Shown here: in pieces, positions 1 through 11,060 of the stretch | How the letters are laid out: each line of letters begins with the position of its first letter | Numbering within the stretch: position 1 is the stretch's first letter | Assembly (NCBI GenBank): GCA_936432065.2 | Contig: OW386285.2 | Location: 37,627,920-37,691,919 of the forward strand | DNA length: 64,000 nt | From: Rutpela maculata | Lineage: Eukaryota > Arthropoda > Insecta > Coleoptera > Cerambycidae | Direction: 5' to 3' | Translations under genes and position numbers: made by a program | Notes under the pieces: model-generated | Told to the model about the DNA's origin: nothing | What the model saw: only the letters and a program-made list of their open reading frames with translations | Database searches by the model: none

Positions 1-370
1 CCTCAATTAATTCGGAAAATGGCTATTTCACATGTTACGTCTTCGCACAGTGGCGTAACGGTAGACCCAGCCACGTCCAACTTGCGAATGTGCCTAGGGC
101 CTAGGAATACTTTATTCCCAAGTACCTGAGTGCACAAACTTCATCGTATAGCTTCAAAATTACAAAAGTGACAAAAATGCGCATGGGAAAGATAATATTT
201 AAAAAGCTATAAATCGTCTTGACTGTAATCGCAAAGTCTAGAAAATGTCGACAGAAGGTAATGCTTTAGAATATTAATACTTTTTGACATCGATTTTCAA
301 TATCATATTTTATTCAAAAAAATATATTTGAATCTTTATAACCAAGCAAGCAAGACCAAACTGACGATAA
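1..370. other. Unassigned AT-rich DNA left of the LINE nest
   Basis: No coding potential or recognisable repeat was seen. The stretch ends directly at the ATTAG pentanucleotide array, so it is probably the host sequence beside the 3' end of the older LINE. Confidence 0.4.
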
Positions 371-457
371 GATTAGATTAGATTAGACTAGATTAGATTA
401 GATTAGATTAGATTAGATTAGATTAGATTAGATTAGATTAGATTAGATTAGATTAGA
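371..457. repeat. (ATTAG)n pentanucleotide array, left part
   Basis: About 17 units of GATTA/ATTAG with one variant unit (GACTA). It abuts a run of T that is the poly(A) tail of the minus-strand R1-clade LINE. A shorter array of the same unit lies on the far side of that LINE (5766-5784). Together they look like one array split by the insertion. Read on the minus strand the array is (TAATC)n and continues the 3' end of the older LINE at 5785-7570. Confidence 0.85.
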
Positions 458-607
458 TTTTTTTTTTTTTTTCGGTGGGGGAAAATCTTTCAAAGACACC
501 ACGGCCCGTGGTAGTGTGGGATTTCCACCCACTAAAAACCCCCACCTCTTCACTCTCACACCCTGGAATCGCTTTGCAGCATGCATCTGAATGTGGGAGA
601 TTCTGCC

Positions 608-3580
608 TTAATTCTCATGTCTCCTTTGCATGTCCCTCTCTTCCTGTTCTTTTGATTTCATCACTTTTCTGATGTATTTCTCTATCGAGCTCCATTTTTC
701 GCAGTTCTCCATCATTTCTTCAATGATGTTGTTCTCGTTTAATATGACTCCTAATTCCAGATTTACCCTCTGTCTTTCGGCTTCCCATCTAATGCATTCG
801 AACATTGTATGTGCTACTATGTCCCTGTGTTCGCAGTATGCACATATCTCCTCTTCTGCCTTGCCTATCCTGTGCGTATAGACTTTGAAGGATCCGTGTC
901 CAGTCAGCATCTGAGTTGTAAAATAGTCCGTATGTCTATGTCGGCACTTGACCCATGTCCTTACGTCGGGTATGAGAACTTTGGTCCACTGAGCTACATC
1001 AAGCGTGTCCGTCCACCGCGCCTGCCATCTCTCCAGGCTGGTCTCTCTCTCCGTTTTCTTGGCTTGTAGCGTACCCCCGTCTTCTCTTTCATAGAGTCTT
1101 CTCCTTTCATCTATCAAAAGGTCTATGGGGAGTATCCCTGCCACTACTTGAGTTGCGCTCGCAGATATCGTCCTATACCCACGTATGACCCTTAATAGCG
1201 CTTTCCTTTGGGTGCTTATTAGCATTTGTCTATGCCGTCTTCTCTCTATAGCCGCGTGCCATATCGGGGCTCCATACGTCAGTATCGACTGTGTCACGTT
1301 GTATAAGACCTCCCGCTTCTTGCTTCCAGGTCCTTTTATATTGGGCATAATTCTCGAAAGTGATGCTATGTTCGCTTCTACTTTCTTGATCGTATGCTTG
1401 ATGTGTTCGCCGAAAGTCCCCTTTTCGTCGATTATTATTCCTAGGTACTTCACGTGTTTCTTGGGGATAATTTGGACGTCTCTCAGTTGAAAGCTGATAT
1501 GTCTTCTGTCCCTTTTCCCTTTGAGGATAACCGCCTCCGTTTTTTCTGGGGCGAGTTCTAAGTAATGGCGTCTCATCCATGCATCTATGATCTCCAAAGC
1601 GTCATCTGCCTTGGAGACTAATCCTTCTTCTCTGTCTGCTACTAGCACTAGAGCGATGTCGTCGGCAAATCCTACGACCCAAGTGTCCTCCGGCATTTTC
1701 TCTTTCAGAACGCCGTCGTAGAGGATATTCCATAATGTCGGACCGAGTACTGAACCCTGCGGGACTCCAGCTGTAACTTTGAAGACTTCTCCTCTTTCGA
1801 TCTCCAACGATCTTTCTTCGAGGTAGCTGCTCACGATGTTAACGAGGTACTGTGGGATTTCCCTTCTCGTTAACTCCTTCATGATTTTTCCCCATGGTGC
1901 GGTGTTGAAGGCATTCCGAACATCAAGAGTGATTAATGCTCCCCACTTCTTTGTCCCATTGTCACTGATTAGCTGTCTCACTTTTTCCACAGCATGCAGT
2001 GTTGATTTGCCTTTTCGAAAACCATATTGATGGTCTGACAGTCTTTCTGTGTTTTCCAAAGCTTCTTCCAGTCTTCTTTTTATCATTTTTTCGTAGAGCT
2101 TGCTTATGGTAGTAAGTAAGCATATTGGTCTATATGCTACTGTGTCTATGCCGTCTTTTCTTGGTTTTGGTATAAGAACCAATCTTGCTTTCTTCCAATT
2201 CTTTGGAAAGTTTTGCTCTCTCAGTAGTCTGTTTAGAATACCTAAGAGCCAATTGGGTGCTATCTTTCCCACTACCTTGATAGCCTCTGCAGGAATACCA
2301 TCGTGGCCTGGGGCTTTCCCGACTTTTAGTTCTTGTAGGGCCTGGTTCAGTTCCTGTTGCGTGAACGGATCTATATTTTCTACTCTTGCCATATGTTCCC
2401 ATTTGTCTTCTCTCGTTGGGAAGAGTTCTTCTACTATTTCCATTTTAGTATCTATGTCCAAGTCATAGGAGGCGTATGCTTTTAAGCTTTTAGCCGCTAT
2501 TTTGTATCCGTGGCCGAAAATGTCATCTTCCAGTTTTTCACACAACTGATTCCAGTGCTTGCTTTTTGAGGCATTTATTTTCTTCTGCAGCTCCTTTTTT
2601 GCTGCTTTGTATGCTTCTTTTGCTTCTAGCTTGTCCTCGTCAGCAATACTATCGTCCCTTGCCGTTCTCGTGGCAATTCTTCTTTTTGTTAGACATTCGC
2701 GTCTTTTAGCCGCTATGTCGTCATCCCACCAGTATGGCATCCCTTGTCTGTTTTCAAGCCTTTGCGTACTTCCGCGGTAGGCTTCTTTCAGTGTCTCCTG
2801 CAGGAATTCCACTGTATCTTGTTCTCCATCCCTATCTAGCTTCCATTCCACCAGGGTCTTGAAAGAGTTCCAATCGACCATCAGTTCGCTTCTCGGCTCC
2901 ATAGGACGTAGCGACTTATCCTCGATATCAAATAGTATGTCTCTGTGGTCACTCAGGTTTTCCGTCACAAGTACTTCCCATCCTGATATGCATCTTGCTA
3001 CTCCCTGCGTAGAGCACGTGACGTCTATGAAAGACTCCACATTTCCTCTAGCGAAGGTAGGTATCCTGCCAGTATTGTGTACCACCATATTTAATTCCGA
3101 GAGCCATTGTGTGAAATACTCTCCTCTTCTGTCCGTAGTCGGAGAGCCCCACTGCGGGGATTTCACGTTTAGGTCACCCGCCACAATGCTTTCGCCTGGC
3201 GTATTCCTGCATTTGCTCATGATATCGTCGATTTCCTGCTTGAATGTTTCTAGCGGGATATTCGGGGAACTATAACAACAGCAGATCCTATATCCTTTGA
3301 AGTGTATGATTACAACCCCCTCCCCGATTTCCAATTTAGACACTTTTGTTTGCCTATTTCTAATGTATAGGGCCACGTCCCTCCTGTGGTCGGTAATCCA
3401 GCCTTTTCCTTCTATTATTTTCTTGTTGGGTTCTGTGACAATTAGAAGGTCTACATTTTTCTCTGTAGCCGTGGCAAAAGCGATGTCGTGTGCCACCCTT
3501 CTTCTGTTCAAATTGCATTGCAGTACCCTAAGGCCTTTTTTGTGGCATGCCGGCTCGTCTCTTCTAGGGTTGGGCTGCAT
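608..3580 (-). CDS. R1-clade LINE ORF2: endonuclease and reverse transcriptase
   Basis: An uninterrupted 990-residue frame. The N-terminal third is an exonuclease-endonuclease-phosphatase endonuclease that nicks the target: LQCNLNRRRVAHD near the start, AGDLN near residue 136, SDHRDILFDI near 215. The middle is the reverse transcriptase: AYRPICLLTTISKLYEKMI, QYGFRKGKSTLHAV, LDVRNAFNTAPW, GVPQGSVLGPTLWN and the catalytic FADD near 638. The C-terminus has a zinc knuckle, CAYC...H...C, near 912. There is no RNase H domain. The start is the ATG 13 bases after the ORF1 stop, as is usual for this clade. The frame has no stop or obvious loss of a catalytic residue, so this copy could be young. It mediates target-primed reverse transcription in the nucleus together with the ORF1 protein. 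Confidence 0.92.
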   Translation of the reverse strand: MQPNPRRDEPACHKKGLRVLQCNLNRRRVAHDIAFATATEKNVDLLIVTEPNKKIIEGKGWITDHRRDVALYIRNRQTKVSKLEIGEGVVIIHFKGYRICCCYSSPNIPLETFKQEIDDIMSKCRNTPGESIVAGDLNVKSPQWGSPTTDRRGEYFTQWLSELNMVVHNTGRIPTFARGNVESFIDVTCSTQGVARCISGWEVLVTENLSDHRDILFDIEDKSLRPMEPRSELMVDWNSFKTLVEWKLDRDGEQDTVEFLQETLKEAYRGSTQRLENRQGMPYWWDDDIAAKRRECLTKRRIATRTARDDSIADEDKLEAKEAYKAAKKELQKKINASKSKHWNQLCEKLEDDIFGHGYKIAAKSLKAYASYDLDIDTKMEIVEELFPTREDKWEHMARVENIDPFTQQELNQALQELKVGKAPGHDGIPAEAIKVVGKIAPNWLLGILNRLLREQNFPKNWKKARLVLIPKPRKDGIDTVAYRPICLLTTISKLYEKMIKRRLEEALENTERLSDHQYGFRKGKSTLHAVEKVRQLISDNGTKKWGALITLDVRNAFNTAPWGKIMKELTRREIPQYLVNIVSSYLEERSLEIERGEVFKVTAGVPQGSVLGPTLWNILYDGVLKEKMPEDTWVVGFADDIALVLVADREEGLVSKADDALEIIDAWMRRHYLELAPEKTEAVILKGKRDRRHISFQLRDVQIIPKKHVKYLGIIIDEKGTFGEHIKHTIKKVEANIASLSRIMPNIKGPGSKKREVLYNVTQSILTYGAPIWHAAIERRRHRQMLISTQRKALLRVIRGYRTISASATQVVAGILPIDLLIDERRRLYEREDGGTLQAKKTERETSLERWQARWTDTLDVAQWTKVLIPDVRTWVKCRHRHTDYFTTQMLTGHGSFKVYTHRIGKAEEEICAYCEHRDIVAHTMFECIRWEAERQRVNLELGVILNENNIIEEMMENCEKWSSIEKYIRKVMKSKEQEERDMQRRHEN

Positions 3581-3593
3581 TTTGTGAGGGTAT

Positions 3594-5649
3594 TTACGTT
3601 CTTGGGGTCCTCCTTCCCCTTCCTTTTAGCCTTTCTTGATCTACTAGTTTTTTGTAGATTGGGCATTTAATGCTGTCTACTCTGTGGCCTTCTTTTTTAC
3701 AGCTTGGACAAAATGCTTTGTCGTTGCATTCTCTTGCCTTATGTCCTGTCTTTCCACAGTTTAGACATCTTTCTTCCCTATCCGGGCCTTGACAGTTTCG
3801 CGCCACGTGTCCATATTCTTGGCACTTGTGACACTTAGCGGGCGTAACCCGTTCTATCACTCGGCAGCTAATCCAACCTATTTTTATTCTTCCGGTCTTA
3901 ATTAGGTTTTGTGCTGCACTTTCACATATTTCTATTGTGGAATTTTGATTGCCACCATATGCCGGTCTCATGGATTTCACAATTACTTCGGGTTTCTTTA
4001 CTCCGGTTTGTGTAATTGCATCCATAACCTCTTCCTTTGTCGTTATACCGTCTATGCCGGTAATATGGAGTGTCTTTTTCTTAGTTTTATCTCTTACGAT
4101 AATTTCCGTATCTTGCCGTTTGTGATGAGCTCCTTTACTTTTTTGGCGCTTTCTTGTCCTCCTTTTACCGATATTATAAGGTCCCCTTCCTTGCTTTTCT
4201 TTACCGTTTTTACTTCATAGTTGGTCTTTTGGATTTCTCCTTTCACGGTTTTAAGAATATCTGCATATTCCTTTCCTCTCGACTTCACTATGACTGTTCC
4301 CGTGTCCATCGCAGTTCTGGCTGGCTGTCGTTTCTTCTCCAGCGTCTTTCCCTGAATCTTCCACTCATTTCCTTTTTGTCCGTGTATTGTGACTTTGGTA
4401 TCCGTTCCTCTGAATACGCATTCAATCACCTTTCTCGTCTTTTCTGCATCTATGTTGTCTGGAGCTGGTATATGAATTCTTTGTCTTTGTTTCTTGCCTG
4501 CGATTTCTTTCAGTCTTTGCATTGCTCCCATAAAAGTAGATATTTTGTTTGTTTCATCCACCGTTGTCTGCGCCGTGAGTCCGAACACATATCTTTCTTT
4601 TTTTCTATACCCGTCATTTTCGGGGACTTCCGTAATAAGTCTTATATACGGAACGTGCTGACCTTCTGTTGCTAGTTGTTCGGCTAGGTCGGGGTATCTT
4701 TCTTTATATTTCTTTTCGATTCCCTTTTCCATGTTCGAATTTTCTACATATACAGCCTGGTCCCCTTCTGGTTCTGTTAAGGGATTGCCCGTTTTTAGAT
4801 CAGTTGCTTGAAACACTCTTTCAGGCCATGTTTGATCTAGGAGGTCTAGAAGCTCCGTTTCATTTGCAATGCTCGCCAGTTTTTGTTTATTTCCATGGCC
4901 TGCTGTTCTTCCTTCCCTTCCTTCTCTTTTTCGCTTTCCGGTCCATCATACTGGGTGCCGATTGTAGCTTTATTTATATAGGTCTGTGTGCTAATCGACC
5001 TTGTGCTTTTGCTGTGGTCCTGCACAGTCTTTTCAGGACTTTTATCGTCTTCTAATATTCCTTCGAGCCATTCGTTTATCTCTTCACTTTGTAGCCGCTC
5101 TACTTGCAGAGTCAGTCTACCGGCTATATCCTTCAGTTCCTTTTTGGGATTGTACATATCCTTTAAAGTTTTGTCTAAAAGGTTGACTTGTCCGCATATT
5201 TTCCCAATGATGTTTCTAAATATGTCCGCTGTTACTGTGTCTTTCCTTGAAGTTTCAGGAGTTTTTTCCGTTCTCTTCCGCTTGCTTGATTGATTGACGG
5301 TAGCTATCTTTTTGTAGCTTTCTTTGGGAGGTGTTCTCCGCATAGAGTCCCGTCTGTGGAAGGAACTATCTCTGCCTGACCCCGTGTCTGATCGTGTCAC
5401 CGGGGAACATGTTTTCTGACTGCTAGTGGTCGCCTGTTCTCTTGCTTTAGGGGGACTCCTAACTATGGAATCCCTTCCTGCTTGTCCAGTAGTAATGTTT
5501 CTCGCCCCGGCCTGGGAGTCCACCAGGGGAGAGCCGCAGTAGTTGGCTGACGGTCCAGTGAGGCCTGCTCTAACACCTTCTGCCTGGACCGGTACTGGGG
5601 TTCCGGGCCCCTGCACCGTAATCTGCTTTTCTATGGGTTTCATTTCCAT
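3594..5649 (-). pseudogene. R1-clade LINE ORF1 (Gag-like), two frameshifts
   Basis: This is an RNA-binding Gag-like protein of about 680 residues spread over three frames: 5649 to about 4850 (Ser/Thr- and Lys-rich N-terminus), about 4850 to 4094 (middle), and about 4094 to 3594 (C-terminus). The C-terminal part holds three zinc knuckles, CHKCQEYGHVARNC, CLNCGKTGHKAREC and CPSCKKEGHRV...C, the usual nucleic-acid-binding tail of R1-clade ORF1. The first break is near an A-rich run around 4880, the second near 4090. Both sides of each break are clearly coding, so they are single indels: either recent mutations or sequencing errors. The ATG at 5649 is chosen because the frame begins there after a short 5' UTR. 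ORF2 begins 13 bases downstream of the stop. Confidence 0.8.
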
Positions 5650-5765
5650 GGAATTGCTTTATGAGTCGTTCTTAGTTTTCCCTGCTCAGGTCAAACCAGG
5701 TCTGACCATCATTGCAGCTACTTAAGCCCCCTCACCGCGGCAAGGTGACGACTCCTCGAGGGAGA

Positions 5766-5784
5766 GATTAGATTAGATTAGATT
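5766..5784. repeat. (ATTAG)n array, right part
   Basis: Nearly four GATTA units lie between the 5' end of the R1-clade LINE and the 3' end of the older LINE. On the minus strand the junction reads AATAAAGAATCTAATCTAA, so the pentanucleotide is the 3' tail of the older LINE. Confidence 0.8.
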
Positions 5785-7570
5785 CTTTATTGGTCTTTTG
5801 TTTCTCTATACATATAGATATAAGACAGGTCAATAGGTGATTCTGATTAAATAGTACAGACTAACTAGTAAGTCATACAATCACAATAAAAATATTTAGA
5901 CACACTAAAATATTGAATATAAAAATCAAGTCAAAAACTTAATACTAAGTAGTAAAAATAATAAATAAAATGTTAATAACAATTAATCAATTATTAATAA
6001 AGAACATATATCACGACAATGCAAGGGTTAAAGCCGGTTTTTATTTTCCACATACGTTATCTGGACATATTCATTCAATGAATAAAAAACATGTTTACTT
6101 AAATACGCTCTCAAATTAATTTTAAACTTTTTGTAGGAAAGTGAATTTTTTATGTCAGCAGGTAAGATATTAAAAAAGAAGCCTCCAGCATACTTTGGCG
6201 ATTTTTTATACTGCATATAATTAAAGTTACTTAAACGTATATTTTCATTGTTTCGTGTGGGGTATAGGTGTCCTTCTTTGATCTTTTTAAAGTCATTAAA
6301 ATGTAGAAACACATAGCACAGTAGTTTATATAGATATATGGAATAAATAGTTTGTATGTTGTTATCTTGGAAGGTGGCTCTGCAAGAGTCTCTGTAAGAC
6401 ATGTTGAAAATTAATCTCAAAATTCTTTTTTGTATTACAAATAATCTATTTATATCAGCTGCTTGGCCCCATATGGCAATGTTACAACTTAGGACTGGGT
6501 ATACGAATGCATAATACATATTAATTAAATAGGTTTGGTGAAAGTTTGCTTTTAAAGTTAGAAAAGCAAAGTATATAGTTTGTTCAGTCTATTGCAAAGA
6601 TTGTTGATATTTTCCCCAAAGTCTAGTTTATAGCCGACCATGGTACCAAGTAACTTTGTGCTAATACTTGATTTTATTATAGTGTTGTTCACGTTAAATT
6701 CAAATTCACTAGGACAATTGTACTTTGATTTGATTTCAATGATAACTGTTTTACTTATATTATTTATCAAGTGATTATTCGTACACCATTGGTTAAAATT
6801 AGTTATGACAGAAATAACTTTTTCATTGAGTTTCATATATGATTTCGCAGTGACAACGATTGCAGTATCGTCTGCGTACATAAACACCTTGCCGTCCTGG
6901 ATATAGGACGGCAGGTCATTTATGTACAACAGAAATAACAATGGACCTAGGACCCCGCCTTGAGGAGTTCCTAATTCTGTTTCGTAACTATCAGAATACT
7001 CTGAATCGATTTTAACTTTTAATCGGTGATTTTTTACATATGATATTATCCACTGATTTACAAAGCCCCGAATACCCATTTTCTCAATTTTTTCTTTTAA
7101 AAATACGGGGTTGATTGTTTCAACCGCCCTCGAAAAGTCAAAAAATATTCCAAGGACGTAATTTTTGTTGTCGATATTTTCATGGATATATTGAATTAAA
7201 TCTACAGAAGCAGTTTCTATAGAATAGTTCTCTCGAAATCCGTGCTGGCAGGGTGTTAATATATTATAATTTTTTAAATACTTAATAATATTCTCGTATC
7301 TCGTATAGCTCTTTCTATAATTTTTGAGAAACTGCTTAACAAACAGATTCCCCTGTAGTTTTCTGAGAATAGTGGTCGCCTTTTTTAAAGACAGGAATAA
7401 CCTTTGATATTTTTAATTCGGTGGGAAATTGACCAAGTTTTACAGATACATTTATAATTTCACAAATGATCTATGAAATAAAATCTTTTAATCAGTGACT
7501 CTTTTGGTACATCATTTTGAAATAACAACATTTTACCACCAATAGAATTAATATTAGTACAAACGGAGAC
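5785..7570 (-). mobile_element. Older 5'-truncated LINE (Jockey/CR1-like) with pentanucleotide tail
   Basis: Minus-strand remnant of a reverse-transcriptase LINE. Coding similarity starts near 7570, so the 5' part is missing. The 3' end is an AATAAA-containing UTR that runs into (TAATC)n rather than poly(A). CR1-, I- and L2-like elements commonly end in short tandem repeats. The exact clade was not settled. Confidence 0.75.
6028..7410 (-). pseudogene. Degenerate LINE reverse transcriptase
   Basis: Several frames together give a reverse transcriptase C-terminal half. Near 7390 is a KVIPVFKKGD motif; then QHGFRENYSIETASVDL near 7240-7190; an FFDFSRAVETINP block near 7130-7090; LGTPQGGVLGPLLFLLYIND near 6960-6910; the catalytic YADD near 6880; and a C-terminal thumb or linker (6519-6028) with an RLFVIQKRILRLIF block typical of Jockey, CR1 and related LINEs. 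Frameshifts occur near 7370 and near 6540. The endonuclease domain is absent. Not functional. Confidence 0.8.
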
Positions 7571-7928
7571 CATATAGACCCAAAAAATTACATTATTAAT
7601 CGGATAGTAACTTTTGTAGTCCATTTGCTGAGCATGGTTCTGTATGTCATATTTTTAGCAGAGAAATACTCATTTTTATTTTATTGATAATCGTCTAGAG
7701 ATTGAAAACAAGTTGGGTGATGGTCTGTATGAATGGCAATTTTGGGGAATCGACGTCACTTTGATATCATTATTTGGAAAAGTAATACTTAATGAAAATA
7801 CGCCGTATAGGCACGTGAGTTGTCATTTTACGCGGTTTTTAGGCCATTGGACATGTTGAAGATATAAAAAGAACATTTCAACAAACATTCAAATAATATT
7901 GAAACCTGAAACCACATTGCGTCAAATA
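7571..7928. other. Gene-free AT-rich spacer
   Basis: No gene, repeat or structured element was recognised between the LINE remnant and the foldback element. Confidence 0.4.
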
Positions 7929-10055
7929 ACACAGGCACACAAAAAAAAATGTCGAGTGCTAGAAGGCAGACCTATGTATTCCCATGCATATCAACCCACT
8001 GAACAAGAATCCGATGTCCGTTTTGCCGGATTGGCTCTTGCATTTTTCCTAATCCCAAAAAACACCCTAAGACTGTCCGAAAAATCTCAAACAAGTAAAT
8101 AAAAAGCTTAAATGAGGTGACCACCATTTCCATACGTATTTTGGGGCGCTGAAACCGAATCGGTCAGAATTGGCCGATCAGTTAGGAATTTTGACATAAC
8201 CTCAAAAAACACCTAAAAAATGCCCGAAAAATCCCAAACAAGTAAATAAAAAGCTTAAATGAGCTGATCACTATATCTATACGCAATTTGGGGCGCTGAA
8301 ACTGAATATGAGGTCAGAATTAGCCGATCAGTTAGGAATTTTGACATAACCTCAAAAAACACCTAAAAAATGCCCGAAAAATCTCAAACAAATAAATAAA
8401 AAGCTTACATGAACTGATCACTATATCTATACGTAATTTGGGACACTAAAACCGAATTCAAGGTCAGAATTTATGCGCGACGATCGAATATCTTGTAAAA
8501 TCCATATTTAGGATGAAAACGTACTCAAAAATGACTAAATCATAGCCCGAAATTGACTTTGCTCTATATAATATCTGAACATATAATTTCCGACGTATTT
8601 TCACGAGCTGAACACAATACCGTAGTGAGAATTGAAATGCAATCTGCAAACTTCATAGAGAAATAGTATTTCAGCATATATTCTCATCAATCTTAGTAAG
8701 CGGAGATGGCTAACTTTTAAATTTTTAAGTATTTAAAGGAAAATATTACTGAATAGTGACATTTTTAGGAAAAATTTTTCGGACAAAGTTTGCTCTGTTG
8801 AGAGAGGAATATCGTTTGGATTTAACATTTACCTACACCCTCCCTTGATGATTTTTTACTTTTTTTTTCTTAGAGCTGTTTAGAATTGTATAGTTTTCTC
8901 TATTCTGTTTGATTGTCATCATATGCCATTTGTTTTTTTTTTATTTTTGCGACTAGGATACCTCCACGTGGTGACGGCGGGCAACGATTTGTTTCGGCTA
9001 AGTTCCTAGGTAAAAAAAATGCCGTCATGGCAAAAGTAGAGGAAGAGTTTACGATGTAGGGAAAGGAAACCCCAGTATCGGCGGCCGGTCAGATTGGGAA
9101 AGCGGAACCGCGAGGGTCGTCATCATGCAACCGCAGCTCTAGTGAAGTGGGAAACTTTGCTTCCTATGAGTATAGAGCTACAAGAAATTTGCACAACTGT
9201 GTGAATAATGCGAATTCCTTCTGTTTTGTTTGTAGTAAATTAAATGGCATATGACAATCAAACAGAACAACGAAAACTCTACGATTCTAAACAGCTCTAA
9301 GAAAAAAAAGTAAAAAATCATGTTAAGTCCAAACCATATTACTCTCTCAACAGAGCAAACTTTGACCGAAATATTTTTCCTAAAAATGTCACTGTTCAGT
9401 AATATTTTCCTTTAGATACTTGAAACTTTCCGCTTAGGGTTAATGAGAATATATGCTGAAATGATATTTCTCTATGAAGTTTGCAGATTGCGCTTTAATT
9501 CTGACTACGGTATTGTGTTCAGCTCGTGAAAAGACGTCGGAAATTATATGTTCAGATATTTTGTAGAGCAAAGTCAATTTCGGGCTATGATTCAGTCATT
9601 CTTGGGTACGTTTTCATTCTAAATATGGATTTTACAAGATAGCGATCGTCGCGCCTAAATTCTGACCTTGCATTCGGTTTCAGCGCCCCAAATTACGTAT
9701 AGATATAGTGATCAGTTCATGTAGGCTTTTTATTTACTCGTTTGGGATTTTTCGGGCATTTTTTAGGTATTTTTTGAGGTTATGTCAAAATTCCTATCTG
9801 ATCGGCTAATTCTGACCTCATATTCAGTTTCAGCGCCCCAAATTACTTATAGATATAGTGATCAGCTCATTTAAGCTTTTTATTTACTTGTTTGGGATTT
9901 TTCGGGCATTTTTAAGGTGTTTTTAGAGGTCAGCAAAAATGCAAGAGCCAAAATCGGGCAAAACGGACATCAGATTCGTGTTCAGCGGGTCAAAATGCAT
10001 GGGAGTACTTAGGTCTGCCTGCTAGCACTCGACTTTTTTTTGCGTGTGCCTGTGT
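7929..10055. mobile_element. Foldback transposon with about 0.9 kb inverted arms
   Basis: The left arm begins ACACAGGCACACAAAAAA and the right arm ends with its complement, GCGTGTGCCTGTGT. The arms (about 7929-8940 and 9240-10055) match by eye along most of their length and surround a loop of about 300 bp. Inside the arms are direct repeats of about 150 bp starting near 8119, 8266 and 8416, each with a GGGGCGCTGAAAC motif and a GCCCGAAAAATC motif. Inverted arms built from internal tandem repeats are the hallmark of foldback elements. No transposase and no clear target-site duplication were found. Confidence 0.8.
8940..9240. other. Loop of the foldback element
   Basis: Comparatively GC-rich spacer between the inverted arms, unlike the AT-rich arms. 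It contains a GGAAACCCCAGTATCGGCG stretch. No intact reading frame was recognised; it may be a captured fragment of another sequence. Confidence 0.4.
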
Positions 10056-10325
10056 ATGGTATCATTATGCTTCAGAAAACTTATCAAATCTTCCATGTTG
10101 TGGATATTATGACTACAAATATTTCCCTGGAAGATTTGAAAACATTCGGTAATTACTGCAAGGGTGTCTGTTCATATGTTAGATATATTCTAGCAAATAA
10201 AGTAACGAGAATTAATTTCATATTGGATATTTGCTTCAATAAATCACCAAAGAATTTCTAACAAGTTTGTCGTCCTCATGAGGATTTATCAATCTATAGT
10301 AAAAATAAAACCCCTATTCCTGAAC

Positions 10326-10746
10326 AAAGGACATAGCAGGATAAGCATGTAAAATCTGCCCCCAAACAAAATTTTGTTTGGTATCAACTATTTGAAGGGG
10401 CTTATCCTAAATATGATGCCATATTGGAGGAGTGGTGGGGGGTTTTGTGATTTTCGTAAATTTTTTTGCATATGAAATTTGCATTTAAAAAGTATGAAAA
10501 AAATTGGATAAATAGTCCAACATGTATGTAACAACTGTGAATTTTTTCGGATTTTTTCGAACAACGGTATCCGAGAAAATTTTAAAAAACTAAAATTACA
10601 AAACCCCCATCACTCCTCCAATATGGCGACTGCAGGCTTGAAATTTTGGGAAAATCGTATTTAGGGTAAGCCCCTTCAAATAGTTAACAACAAACAAAAT
10701 TTTGTTTGGGGGCAGATTTTGCATGCTTATCCTGCTATGCCCTTTT
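10326..10746. mobile_element. Palindromic MITE
   Basis: The ends are inverted: the left reads AAAGGACATAGCAGGATAAG and the right is the near-exact complement of it. The following CCCCCAAACAAAATTTTG block and the CCATATTGGAGGAGTG block are also mirrored. No coding region. It lies about 300 bp upstream of the first DM9 exon, so it could affect that promoter. Confidence 0.75.
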
Positions 10747-10861
10747 GGTCTTCTAATTCTAACAAAGTCAAACTTCAAGGCTGTTATAAATCGCACCTCT
10801 AGTCCCTCCAGTCGCTTTGCTGGAGAGTGGAATCATTGTTTGTTACGCTTCTGTGTTTGTA

Positions 10862-11060
10862 GAAATATTATTGGCAAATGCATATTCCGGTTTTGTCGAC
10901 AAATTCAGAAATAAAATCGACTACGTCATTTATGATAATTTTCTGACGTCCAACGACTTGCCAATCCTTGGGTTTAAATTGGGTTTAAATCTCAACCAAA
11001 CCAATTCAAACATCTATTGAAGATATACTGTGTTCATTTTCTTGTGTTTACGAATTAAAT
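10862..11060 (+). promoter_or_regulatory. Probable promoter and 5' UTR of DM9 gene A
   Basis: This stretch resembles the sequence just before exon 1 of gene D (49120-49314). The best shared block is AATCGACT followed by a TTTATGATAATTTT core at about 10913-10942, matched at about 49176-49203; a TGAAGATATA block close to the ATG (about 11019) is also shared. Similarity between two gene copies outside the coding region suggests shared transcription and leader sequence. No TATA box was assigned. Confidence 0.45.

Larger units (their letters stand above)
458..5765 (-). mobile_element. R1-clade non-LTR retrotransposon, near full length
   Basis: The minus strand carries a 5' UTR of about 115 bp, ORF1 with three CCHC knuckles, ORF2 with endonuclease, reverse transcriptase and a C-terminal CCHC, a short 3' UTR, and a poly(A) of about 15 (T run at 458-472). 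Length is about 5.3 kb. Absence of RNase H, and the order endonuclease-RT-CCHC, fit the R1 clade (R1, TRAS, SART, Waldo, Mino). Both ends abut the same ATTAG pentanucleotide array, so the element sits inside a microsatellite. Several R1-clade families insert into specific repeats (TRAS and SART in telomeric repeats, Waldo and Mino in microsatellites), so targeted insertion is plausible. ORF2 is open; ORF1 has two apparent frameshifts. Confidence 0.85.

Noticed and set aside
371..457. Telomeric array (TTAGG-type)
   Set aside because: The unit is TTAGA/ATTAG, not TTAGG, and it continues the 3' tail of the older LINE; an interstitial telomere is not needed to explain it.
475..672. Small + strand open frame over the LINE 3' end, and others inside 608-5650
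   Set aside because: They overlap the minus-strand LINE coding regions and have no domain; shadows of ORF1 and ORF2.
7899..8102. Open frame at the left end of the foldback element
   Set aside because: It runs across the inverted-repeat end and has no homology; the same sequence is repeated in the arm without a conserved frame.
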